43,232 nucleotides of DNA from Desulfonema limicola (GTDB lineage: Bacteria > Desulfobacterota > Desulfobacteria > Desulfobacterales > RPRI01). Below are positions 26,953 to 35,067 of the stretch, one piece after another. Location: contig DYJH01000006.1 of assembly GCA_020723255.1 (NCBI GenBank), forward strand, positions 1-43,232, given 5' to 3'. The first letter of the stretch is position 1. The number at the start of each line of letters is the position of its first letter. The position numbers and the translations under genes are program-made. The notes beneath the pieces are model-generated. The model saw only the letters and a program-made list of their open reading frames with translations. It was not told the DNA's origin and searched no databases.

Positions 26953-28443
26953 TTATCGTAGTACAACTACCGGATATATTTCTGGAATAGATATTTTATT
27001 GGTAGCGTGTTCCGCTCCTTCTCTTGTGACAAAAGCGCCTATCAGCAGCCTGTAACTGCTCTCTCCAACATTCTGTATATAGCCGTCATAACGGTTTGCT
27101 TTAAGGACACCCATAATTCGGTTCATGGCTTCCTGAGACACCCCTTCACCTGCCTGGATGGCCCAGGGCGCTTCAAGAACGATAGCATCTGTGAGTCCAT
27201 GTTCGGTGATGTAATTATGGGCAGCAGCTTTGTTGTCAAAACGCCCTAAAAAATGTCTGTGCCAGATTCCATCCTTACCCAGATCGACTTCTACCCAGTG
27301 AGAATCTATGCCTTTGTTTCTAAACAGCGAAGCTTCTCCAGACACCCGTTCAGAAAAACGATGCGAAGCAAGCAGTATGGTATATGAAGGCTGTATCCGT
27401 TCAGGCTGTAGAAAGCTGCTTTTATGATTCAATGCCGGTTTTGTTTTTGTGTTATTTATTGAAGGTATCAACTTAGGCTTTCCAAATACCCAAAATCCCA
27501 TAGAACCGGCAAAAACAGCAATAGCTAATAGAATAATCGCAAATGCATAGCGATAATATGGTTTATTGATAAAAGATTTTATTTGGGTATATTCAGTAAT
27601 GCCGATTTCCTTAAGCGCTTTGTTAACATGATGTTTATTGATTGTATATTCGTTTGTCAAATAGCAGGCGATAAGAGAATAGTCGCAGATTCTGTTGATA
27701 AGCCGAGGTATGCCCCTTGAGGCCTTATATATAGCGTTTATGGCTGAAATGGTGAAACGGACCTGCCCCTTGTTTCCTGCGATGAAAAGTCTTCTTTCAA
27801 TATAGCCCGATATCTCTTCTTTTTTAAGATAATCCAGATTGCAGCTTATGGCGATTCTCTGGCGCAACTGTCTTAATTCGGGCTTTGAAATAGTGGCAAG
27901 GAGTTCGGGCTGACCGACAAGAACTATCTGAAGCAGCTTTTCCTTGTCTGTTTCCAGGTTTGACAGCAGGCGCAGATCTTCTAGAGCTTCTATCGGCATA
28001 GTCTGGGCGTCATCAATGATTATTACAACCGGTTTTGCGCGGTCGGTTGCAAGAAGAAAAGAATTCAGGCTGTTCATCAGCTCTTTTTTACCGGCGCAGG
28101 CAGAGTATTCTACTCCCAGGTCATCTAATATTGCAGCTATGATTTCAATTCCGGAAAGAGAAGGATTAATTATATAAACTGTTTCTGCATTTCCCTCAAG
28201 CCTGTCCAGAACTGATCTGCAAATGGTGGTCTTGCCGGTTCCAACCTCGCCGGTGAGAAGAACAAATCCTAAGCGGTTTTTGATGCCGTAAATAATTTTT
28301 TCAATTACGCTCTGGTGCGTGCTTGAAAGAAAAAGAAATCCCGGATCAGGAGTTATGGAAAAGGGACCCTCATTGAACTGAAAAAAATTAAGGTATATGC
28401 CTTCAAGAGGTATCTGTGCGCTATCGATTCGTTGATTTGACAT
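26953..28443 (-). CDS. mshM: MshM/ExeA-like AAA ATPase with SPOR-type C-terminus, cluster A
   Basis: A 496-residue protein starting with the ExeA signature YLNFFQFNEGPFSITPDPGF. The AAA domain has Walker A GEVGTGKTT (65-73) and Walker B VVIIIDDAQ (139-147). A membrane helix lies at about 299-320. The periplasmic C-terminus carries a SPOR-like domain (YTILLASHRFSERVSGEASL ... WHRHFLGRFDNKAAAHNYI) and a second weaker half, which could bind denuded peptidoglycan. ExeA/MshM proteins help to place the secretin through the cell wall. It is the first gene of the minus-strand M-N-E-G run and is divergent from cluster B. Confidence 0.9.
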   Translation of the reverse strand: MSNQRIDSAQIPLEGIYLNFFQFNEGPFSITPDPGFLFLSSTHQSVIEKIIYGIKNRLGFVLLTGEVGTGKTTICRSVLDRLEGNAETVYIINPSLSGIEIIAAILDDLGVEYSACAGKKELMNSLNSFLLATDRAKPVVIIIDDAQTMPIEALEDLRLLSNLETDKEKLLQIVLVGQPELLATISKPELRQLRQRIAISCNLDYLKKEEISGYIERRLFIAGNKGQVRFTISAINAIYKASRGIPRLINRICDYSLIACYLTNEYTINKHHVNKALKEIGITEYTQIKSFINKPYYRYAFAIILLAIAVFAGSMGFWVFGKPKLIPSINNTKTKPALNHKSSFLQPERIQPSYTILLASHRFSERVSGEASLFRNKGIDSHWVEVDLGKDGIWHRHFLGRFDNKAAAHNYITEHGLTDAIVLEAPWAIQAGEGVSQEAMNRIMGVLKANRYDGYIQNVGESSYRLLIGAFVTREGAEHATNKISIPEIYPVVVLR

Positions 28444-28693
28444 CGTAATCGTGAACCTATTGTTATTGAGAACCAGAAGAATTTTATGTATTTTTTACTA
28501 TGATACAATAATTGAAAGCCGGAGCAAAGTCAATTGATAACTAAGTTTTTGTTTTTTTATATTCAAGAAGCTGTTGTAAGATTTTGAAAAGTATGATAAG
28601 GACGAGTTCTATGATATGAAGGCTTTGATATGCATGAGCAAATATTTTTTGCAGCGCCTTTAATTGAATAGTTAAAGCAACGGGAGTCCGGTT
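28444..28693. promoter_or_regulatory. divergent intergenic region between cluster A mshM and cluster B pilM
   Basis: These 250 AT-rich bases separate two divergent pilus operons and must hold both promoters. I found no convincing -35/-10 pair with standard spacing and no sigma-54 (GG-N10-GC) site. Antisense ORF 28541-29137 crosses it and is rejected. Confidence 0.5.
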
Positions 28694-30637
28694 TTGGTAA
28701 GAAAGAATGAGATAACCTCCACCGAAAAACTGCTCGACCTTATCCGCGGGAAAGCGGAGGCGCTGTCGCCGGACAGAGCGGATCAAAACCCGGCGAAGAC
28801 CGCACAAAATAATTCTTCTCCTAAACCCGTTAAGATAACCTCCGGCAAGAAAGCTAATGTGAATAAGCCGGCAGTCGTGGGGATCGACATCGGGTATGAT
28901 TCCCTGCGTCTTGTCAAGACCGTTAACGGCGCCGATAGCGTACCGGAACTCGTGGATCAAAGGCGCATTGCCATTCCTTCTTCTCTTGAACGCGGCTCCG
29001 CTGGATTCGTAAACTTCCTGCGCGAAGGACTTGATGATTTTTGCGGGCCTAATAAAAAATTTAAGCTTTGGGCGATAATGTCGGCAGCACATGTAAGTGT
29101 GCATCACATCACCATTCCCAAGGTTCCCAGAAAGCAATTGGAAAATGTTGTCTTATGGAATGTGAAGAAGGAAATGCCCTTCGATGAGAAAGAATATATT
29201 CTCGATTTCGATGTCCTTGGCGAGGTAACCGAACAGGGCGTCGCCAAATCGGCGATCATATACTACACTGCGCCAAAGCAGGAAATCGAGGAAACAAGAA
29301 AGCTTTTTACCCGCGCCGGCCGGCCTTTGACCGGTTTGTCCATCGTGCCTTTTGCAGTGCAGAATATCTTGCGCACCCGTTGGCTTTCCGGTGCCGATGG
29401 GACTATAACAAGTTTGTTTATCGGCAACGAATTTTCCCGGATCGATATCTATGCTAAGGGTAATCTTGTCATGACCCGTGGTATCAAGGCTGGCATCAGC
29501 AGCATGACGGAGGTGCTCATAGAAGGCATTACTAAAAAAGGTCCCTTTGGTTCCGGCGAAGTTCCTCCGGACAAAAGTAAAGCGCGGGAGATATTGAACA
29601 GTTTGAGCGCCGGCTTGCCGTCTTTGCCGGCAGCGGTCCGATATGGCCTCGAAGAAGAGGAGATATTGAAGATGCTCATGCCCGTGATGGAACGCCTGGT
29701 TAGGCAGGTGGAGCGGACATTCGAGCATTACACGATTAACCTGGGCAATGAGCGTGTGGAGAAGATCTACGTTTCCGGGTCGATTAACCTGAGCAAGCGG
29801 CTCGCTGAATACGTTGGCGGGCAACTCGGCATCGCAAGCGAGATATTCGATCCCTTGAATGCGCAGTCGGCCTGTTTCGATGACAAGGGCAGCCAGTTTA
29901 CCTGCATTGCTGAGAGAATCGCTTTTGTGCCGGCGCTGGGCATGGCTCTTTCCGACAACAGCCATACGCCGAATTTTCTCCTTACCTTTAAGGACAAGGA
30001 AAGAGAGGCCAACGTCAAGCGGATCAACATGACTATTTTCGGCGTTTTTCTGGCGTCTGTGTCCCTTCTCGGCGGTGTGTTTTTTTACCAATGGCATGCC
30101 ATAGCTCAGAAGAACAAGGTTCTGTTTGAACTGGAAAGAAAATTGGCGCAATACAGCCCGCCGGTGAGCCGGGATCTTGTCATGAATGTTTTGAAGTCGG
30201 TCAGGGGTGAAGTGAGCACCGCGAAAAGCTATAGGAAGCGGTATGAGGGGCTGGCGATAATTTCCGAATTGGCTAATCTGGCGGCGCCGGACATCCGTCT
30301 TGTCAGCGTGAAAGTCGGGCTTGGAGGTTTGCCGGAAAGACCGAAGGAGGAGGTCAAAGCGGGGGCCGCAGATATAGATAAAGATGAGGCGGAGAAGACG
30401 CAGGCAAAGCAGGATGAAATGAAAGAAACGCCAAAAAAAGAGTCAAATACGGTTGAGATCGAGGGCGTCGTTGTGGGCGAGAAGAAGGCGCTTCAAACGG
30501 GCCTGGCGGATTATGTCATGAAGCTGAGCAAGTCGCCCCTTTTCCGGGAGATTAAAGTTCAGAGGACAACGGCGGAGAATTTACGGCGGATAGCCTTGCT
30601 GCGATTCGCAATTACGATAAAATTGGCGGAGAACTGA
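28694..30637 (+). CDS. pilM: PilM-PilN fusion, cluster B
   Basis: A 647-residue protein. After an N-terminal extension of about 58 residues rich in Lys, Pro and Asn comes an actin-like PilM domain with the phosphate motif VVGIDIGYDSLRLVKTV (61-77), KQLENVVLWNVKKEMPFD and the second motif SLFIGNEFSRIDIY. A membrane helix at about 446-466 (TIFGVFLASVSLLGGVFFY) leads to a PilN-like periplasmic coiled coil and domain. PilM normally binds the cytoplasmic tail of PilN, so fusing both in one chain is a notable variation. The start is TTG, with GGGAG nine bases before. It opens a plus-strand operon that is visibly richer in G+C than cluster A. Confidence 0.85.
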   Translation: MVRKNEITSTEKLLDLIRGKAEALSPDRADQNPAKTAQNNSSPKPVKITSGKKANVNKPAVVGIDIGYDSLRLVKTVNGADSVPELVDQRRIAIPSSLERGSAGFVNFLREGLDDFCGPNKKFKLWAIMSAAHVSVHHITIPKVPRKQLENVVLWNVKKEMPFDEKEYILDFDVLGEVTEQGVAKSAIIYYTAPKQEIEETRKLFTRAGRPLTGLSIVPFAVQNILRTRWLSGADGTITSLFIGNEFSRIDIYAKGNLVMTRGIKAGISSMTEVLIEGITKKGPFGSGEVPPDKSKAREILNSLSAGLPSLPAAVRYGLEEEEILKMLMPVMERLVRQVERTFEHYTINLGNERVEKIYVSGSINLSKRLAEYVGGQLGIASEIFDPLNAQSACFDDKGSQFTCIAERIAFVPALGMALSDNSHTPNFLLTFKDKEREANVKRINMTIFGVFLASVSLLGGVFFYQWHAIAQKNKVLFELERKLAQYSPPVSRDLVMNVLKSVRGEVSTAKSYRKRYEGLAIISELANLAAPDIRLVSVKVGLGGLPERPKEEVKAGAADIDKDEAEKTQAKQDEMKETPKKESNTVEIEGVVVGEKKALQTGLADYVMKLSKSPLFREIKVQRTTAENLRRIALLRFAITIKLAEN

Positions 30638-30638
30638 A

Positions 30639-31184
30639 GTGGATACTTTCATAAGAGGAAATTTGGACGCAAAATTGCCGCAACAGAGCCTGATTTATTT
30701 GATAGTGTGCCTCTCCGGGGTATTGGTTTTTATCTTGCTGGGGATTATACCTGCACAAAGGCGCCTGGCCGGGCTGGAGCGCAAGATAGGAGAGGAGAGA
30801 TTGCGTCTGGAAGAGCAGAGTACGCTGCTCCCCGTTTATGACATTTTGAAGCAAAGGATTCACAGGAGGGAGTGGATTCTGCCGTTTCCTCAAAAAGCAG
30901 AATTGCCGCAGGAACAGTTGGATCAATTGGGTGAGAAGGTGAACGAAATCGCCAATCAGGCTGGGGTGGCAATCGTTTCATATTTTCCTGTCGTGAATTC
31001 ACTCGCCTCCGGTTCACAATCACTGGCGGCAGAGGCGGCGCTTAAGGGGGATTTCTTCTCCTTTCGAAAATTCCTGACCGGTTTGGGAGGGATTGCCTGC
31101 GTCACACATATAGAAGAGATACTGATGGAGCAGCATCCGGACGGTCTTGAAATGAAACTGAAGTTTTGGATTGCGCTCTCTTAA
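30639..31184 (+). CDS. PilO-like pilus assembly protein, cluster B
   Basis: A 181-residue bitopic protein with an N-terminal helix (SLIYLIVCLSGVLVFILLGI), a coiled coil (LERKIGEERLRLEEQSTLL) and a C-terminal ferredoxin-like domain (EAALKGDFFSFRKFLTGLGG) as expected for PilO. The start is a GTG one base after the pilM stop, with GGAG before it. PilO pairs with PilN to form the periplasmic alignment ring. Confidence 0.75.
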   Translation: MDTFIRGNLDAKLPQQSLIYLIVCLSGVLVFILLGIIPAQRRLAGLERKIGEERLRLEEQSTLLPVYDILKQRIHRREWILPFPQKAELPQEQLDQLGEKVNEIANQAGVAIVSYFPVVNSLASGSQSLAAEAALKGDFFSFRKFLTGLGGIACVTHIEEILMEQHPDGLEMKLKFWIALS

Positions 31185-31194
31185 GGCATTAACG

Positions 31195-31707
31195 ATGAAG
31201 AAAATTGAAAAAAGGGAAAAGATTATCCTGGGTGTGATGGCGGTCATCATCCTGTATGGCCTTTTCACTTTTCTCCCTTGGGGTGCGGGCGGCAAATCTT
31301 CATTACCGGCGGCCGGACTTTCGCCGGCAGAATTGAAGGCATTATCCGGAGATCTGGCTGTCGCCATGAGCAAAGCGGTTCTTTCTCACCGTGAATCCTA
31401 TGCCATTAACCGTGCGGAAGCGGGGTGGCAGCGCGATCCATTTTATGCGACAAAGGCATACATGGAACTGTTGAAGTCGAAAGAGGCGGTCAGGACCATT
31501 CCTGACGCTGCGAAAAATATTACATTTAATTACACGGGTTACCTGGAGTGCGGCAACCGGCGCATAGCTATCATTAACGGGGTGGAATATGCCGCCGGTG
31601 AGGCGCTTGAAGTGAAGGGATACGTTCTCCGGACCGTTACGCCGGCGAAGGCGACTATAGAAAAGATTGACGACAGGGTAATGATTAAAGTTCCGATGGA
31701 GGAATAA
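31195..31707 (+). CDS. PilP-like pilus assembly protein, cluster B
   Basis: About 170 residues from the ATG at 31195; the ORF track uses a TTG at 31171 that overlaps the pilO-like gene. One membrane helix (KIILGVMAVIILYGLFTFL) is followed by a linker with RDPFYA, which recalls the DPF motif of PilP, and a beta domain (ITFNYTGYLECGNRRIAII ... YVLRTVTPAKATIEKID) like the secretin-contacting HR domain. It lies between the PilO-like and secretin genes, as PilP should. Confidence 0.72.
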   Translation: MKKIEKREKIILGVMAVIILYGLFTFLPWGAGGKSSLPAAGLSPAELKALSGDLAVAMSKAVLSHRESYAINRAEAGWQRDPFYATKAYMELLKSKEAVRTIPDAAKNITFNYTGYLECGNRRIAIINGVEYAAGEALEVKGYVLRTVTPAKATIEKIDDRVMIKVPMEE

Positions 31708-31736
31708 TAACCGATAGTCGGGTGGGGGGGGGTAAA

Positions 31737-33431
31737 TTGCGTAAAATCAGGCAAGTTAGGCAGCTTTGCAAGGCTTTATTTCTTTCCCTGCTGTTTCTTT
31801 CGGGATGTGCCGGCAAAGAAGCAGTAAAAGCAGTAAAAAAGGATGCTTTTTTCGAGAAGTGGCATATGGCAGCCAAGGAATCACTCGGTCATTCGCCGGC
31901 ACCACGCGGCAGGGTGACGGTTCTTTCTGAAACCAAGACTTCCGAGGGAGCTCCGGCCACGCCGGAGAAAGGGGTTGCGCCGGCCGGCAACCTTCCTAAA
32001 AACCTCGTTACCATGGAGATGCGCCAGGCTGACGTCAAGTCGGTCATACGAGCCCTGGCCCGTTCGGCAGGTGTCAATATCCTGCTCAAGAACGACATCA
32101 AAGGGGAAATAAACGCCAATTTTACCAATGTACCATGGGAACAGGCTTTTAACAGCATCCTGCAGGCGCAGGGTTTGTCCTATGTTCAGGAAGGCGACAT
32201 TATCAGGGTGGTGTCGCTCGAAGACATGGAACAGTCTGCCAAGATGGCCGCCGTGCGTGAAAAGCAGAAGGTGCAGTCCATCGAGGAAAAGATTATGGAA
32301 CCCCTGGCAACGATGGTGGTGAATGTGGACTATGCGGATCCGGATGCGCTACGCGATAATCTCCTTGATTTTCTCACCAAGAACAAGGATGGCAAGATTG
32401 CCCGCGGTTCCATTAAGGTCGATAAGCACAGCAACTCACTGATTATCCAGGCAATTCATGAAGATCTCGACCGGATGATCCCGATTATCGAGAAACTCGA
32501 TAAACCCACACATCAGATCAACATCAAGGCCAATATAGTGGAGACCACAAAAGACATGGCCCGTAATCTAGGCATCCAGTGGGGCGGCATGTACAGAGTC
32601 CAGGCAGCCAATCAGTCTCTGTATTTTACTCCGGGGGGCTCTGGCGGCTCGGCAACATTGCCGCAGGGACCTTTTTCGGGCGCTTATAACCCAACCTCAG
32701 GATCAGGAGGAACAACAGTTGGAATATCGGGAACGGGAACGGGCGGCACCGGTGGGACGAACAACAGCGGTGTGGGCATGGGTATAAGCGGCCAGGGTTT
32801 CGGCGTCAATTTCCCCGCAGATGGTCTGGGGACCGCCGCTTCGTCCTCGCTCGGCTTGATCTTCGGGACAATCGGCGGCAATGTCCTGGAGGCTCAGCTA
32901 AGCGCTTTGCAGAATGACAATAAGCTCAATATCTTATCGAGTCCCTCCATCACCACGCTGGACAATCAAATGGCTTACACGGAAAACGGCGAAAAGGTTC
33001 CCTATGTAACGTTAAGCACTTCCGGGATCGGATCGGGCACAACCCAGACCGTGAGTTTTGAAAATGCCGTTCTCAGGCTGGAGATTACCCCCCACGTTAT
33101 TGACGAGAAAAACCTGAAGATGAAGATTATAGTCAAAAAGGATGAGGTGGACCCAAGCCGCAACGTGTTAGGCAATCCCTTTATCATCAAGAAGCAGACA
33201 GAAACGACCCTGATTGTCCGGGATGGGGAGACCATCGTGATTTCGGGATTAAGCAAGAAGACGACCATAGGCAACTCTTCCGGCGTCCCCATGCTCAAAG
33301 ACCTGCCGGTCTTAGGGTGGTTGTTTAAGAACATAAGTAACGATGATAAACTGGAAGAGGTATTGATTTTCATTACGCCTAAAATCCTGCCGCCCCAGGT
33401 TGCCGAGTTGGCGCCGGAAGTGAAGGGATGA
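31737..33431 (+). CDS. pilQ: PilQ-type lipoprotein secretin, cluster B
   Basis: Outer-membrane secretin of about 564 residues. A lipoprotein signal (FLSLLFLSGCAGKEA) acylates Cys24 if translation starts at the TTG at 31737, which follows a long G-run; the ORF track uses GTG at 31722. Order of domains: STN-like (NLVTMEMRQADVKSVIRALA), an N1 domain (VVNVDYADPDALRDNLLDFL), then the secretin channel (INIKANIVETTKDMARNLGI; ILSSPSITTLDNQMAYTENG; ETTLIVRDGETIVISGLSKK; LPVLGWLFKNI; EEVLIFITPKILPP). A Gly/Ser/Thr-rich insertion of about 60 residues lies in the channel. It is the pilus exit pore. Confidence 0.93.
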   Translation: MRKIRQVRQLCKALFLSLLFLSGCAGKEAVKAVKKDAFFEKWHMAAKESLGHSPAPRGRVTVLSETKTSEGAPATPEKGVAPAGNLPKNLVTMEMRQADVKSVIRALARSAGVNILLKNDIKGEINANFTNVPWEQAFNSILQAQGLSYVQEGDIIRVVSLEDMEQSAKMAAVREKQKVQSIEEKIMEPLATMVVNVDYADPDALRDNLLDFLTKNKDGKIARGSIKVDKHSNSLIIQAIHEDLDRMIPIIEKLDKPTHQINIKANIVETTKDMARNLGIQWGGMYRVQAANQSLYFTPGGSGGSATLPQGPFSGAYNPTSGSGGTTVGISGTGTGGTGGTNNSGVGMGISGQGFGVNFPADGLGTAASSSLGLIFGTIGGNVLEAQLSALQNDNKLNILSSPSITTLDNQMAYTENGEKVPYVTLSTSGIGSGTTQTVSFENAVLRLEITPHVIDEKNLKMKIIVKKDEVDPSRNVLGNPFIIKKQTETTLIVRDGETIVISGLSKKTTIGNSSGVPMLKDLPVLGWLFKNISNDDKLEEVLIFITPKILPPQVAELAPEVKG

Positions 33432-33441
33432 TAAGAGTTAT

Positions 33442-35007
33442 ATGATGGACTACTTTGAGATACTTAATTTGCAAAGAGAGCCTTTTTCCAATTCCCCGGA
33501 ACCGGAACTCTTTTTCCTGTCAGGTCAGCATTGGCCCTGCCTGCAGAAACTGGAGCTGGCGGTTCGCCTGCGCCGGGGTCTGAACGTTGTTATGGGTGAA
33601 GTCGGCACAGGCAAGACAACACTTTGCCGTCAACTGATCCTCAATTTTTCCAGCACTGAAGAAGACCGGAAACTCATTGAAACTCACCTCATTCTTGATC
33701 CTTCCTTCAGCAGCTCGAAGGAATTTTTATCGGTTGCGGCGCTGCTTTTTGGGATAGCGGGAGATGCTGAGGAAAAAACAGAATGGCAGCAAAAAGAAGA
33801 CATCAAAAATTACCTTTTCACACGGGGTGTCCACGAAGGAAAGACAGTGGCGCTTATCATCGATGAAGGCCAGAAACTGCCGGTATATTGCCTCGAAATC
33901 CTGCGTGAATTCCTGAATTATGAGACTAACGAGCATAAACTTTTACAAATTATTATCTTTGCGCAAAAGGAATTCGCTTATTCCTTGCAGCAGTGCCCGA
34001 ACCTTGCCGACCGGGTGAATCAATATTATCTCCTCAAGCCCCTGAACTTCCGCAACTGCATTAAATTGATCAGGCACCGGCTGGCGAAGGCCAGCGCGAA
34101 TCCTGCCGTTGTGCCGCCGCTTTTCACCCGGCCTGGTCTATGGGCGATCTACCGTGGAACGGACGGTTATCCGCGTAAGATCATAAACGTTTGCCATCAG
34201 GCGATGCTTGCGATGATCATCCAAAACCGCAGACGCGCCGGTTATTTTCTGGTCCGTTCTTGTGCGGGCAGAGCGGCCGTTCCGGAAGAGCTGCCGCGGA
34301 TGCGCTGGGCTTTCGGGCTGCTGTGTGCGGTCTTAATAGCGGCGGGCTTTTTTTTAAGTGCTGGGATTTATGAGAACCACTATTCGCAATTGGAGAAAAT
34401 AAGTGTTGAGTTGACGCCGCAGAAAACGGCACGCACCGTCCTTCCGGTGGTTGCCGAACCGAAGGTTCAGCCGCACGTAAAGCGCGATAATCAGGAAGCG
34501 GCGTCCATGCTGGCAAAAATATTCCCATCTGCGCCCTTGCCGGTAAAACCGGCTCTGTTGGGCAGTTTGACAGTCATAGACAACGATTGCATTATTCGCA
34601 TCATGGGACGCATTTACGATAATTATTCGTTTCATTTGCTTGATGCTGTGAGGAAAGCGAATCCACAGATAAGGAACATCGATTTCGTCAAGAAGGGCGA
34701 TGTTCTCAACATGCCCGTGTGTGCAAGCGTTTCCGGTCATTTACCTCAGGGCAGTTGCTGGGTGCAGGTTGGTCTGACCGGAAACCTTGACGAGGCTTAT
34801 AGGTTTCTGACGAAAAATCGCGGCAAGATCGCTCTGATATTGCTTCACTGCTGGGATAAGCGCAAGGGCATGACCTTTCCGGTGATTTTGAAAAAAGGTT
34901 TTCCCGACGAAGCTGCGGCAGCATGGGCAATAAAATCCCTGCCGGCGGCTTTTTCCTCGCAGGCGCGGGTGATCAATAAGTGGGATGAGGATACAGAGTT
35001 TTTATGA
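33442..35007 (+). CDS. ExeA/MshM-like AAA ATPase with LysM-like C-terminus, cluster B
   Basis: A 521-residue protein beginning YFEILNLQREPFSNSPEPEL, the ExeA signature. Walker A is GEVGTGKTT (52-60) and Walker B is VALIIDEGQ (136-144). A membrane helix at about 289-309 is followed by a linker and a LysM-like region (IRIMGRIYDNYSFHLLDAV ... IRNIDFVKKGDVLNMP) and then a SPOR-like end. LysM and SPOR both bind cell-wall glycan. The cluster A paralog lacks the LysM-like part, so the two differ in the wall-binding module. Its place between secretin and pilB is the same as in MSHA loci, but no TPR (MshN) gene follows here. Confidence 0.88.
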   Translation: MMDYFEILNLQREPFSNSPEPELFFLSGQHWPCLQKLELAVRLRRGLNVVMGEVGTGKTTLCRQLILNFSSTEEDRKLIETHLILDPSFSSSKEFLSVAALLFGIAGDAEEKTEWQQKEDIKNYLFTRGVHEGKTVALIIDEGQKLPVYCLEILREFLNYETNEHKLLQIIIFAQKEFAYSLQQCPNLADRVNQYYLLKPLNFRNCIKLIRHRLAKASANPAVVPPLFTRPGLWAIYRGTDGYPRKIINVCHQAMLAMIIQNRRRAGYFLVRSCAGRAAVPEELPRMRWAFGLLCAVLIAAGFFLSAGIYENHYSQLEKISVELTPQKTARTVLPVVAEPKVQPHVKRDNQEAASMLAKIFPSAPLPVKPALLGSLTVIDNDCIIRIMGRIYDNYSFHLLDAVRKANPQIRNIDFVKKGDVLNMPVCASVSGHLPQGSCWVQVGLTGNLDEAYRFLTKNRGKIALILLHCWDKRKGMTFPVILKKGFPDEAAAAWAIKSLPAAFSSQARVINKWDEDTEFL

Positions 35008-35014
35008 AAATTAT

Positions 35015-35050
35015 TCGAATATCGAGCAATGAATGCCGAAGGAAGAGAAG
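35015..35050 (+). repeat. dispersed repeat copy at the pilB start
   Basis: TTCGAATATCGAGCAATGAATGCCGAAGGAAGAG matches the 36838-36885 repeat (GAATAATGAATGTCGAAGGAAGAG) closely. It supplies the first ATG of the pilB ORF, which suggests that the true start is downstream. Confidence 0.6.
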
Positions 35051-35067
35051 GATTTCTGAGAATCCCA

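Noticed and set aside
28541-30151. Long minus-strand ORFs of 198 and 332 residues
   Set aside because: They lie opposite the clear PilM-PilN gene, show Arg/His/Gln-rich shadow composition and no recognisable domain; G+C-rich genes often produce such mirror frames.
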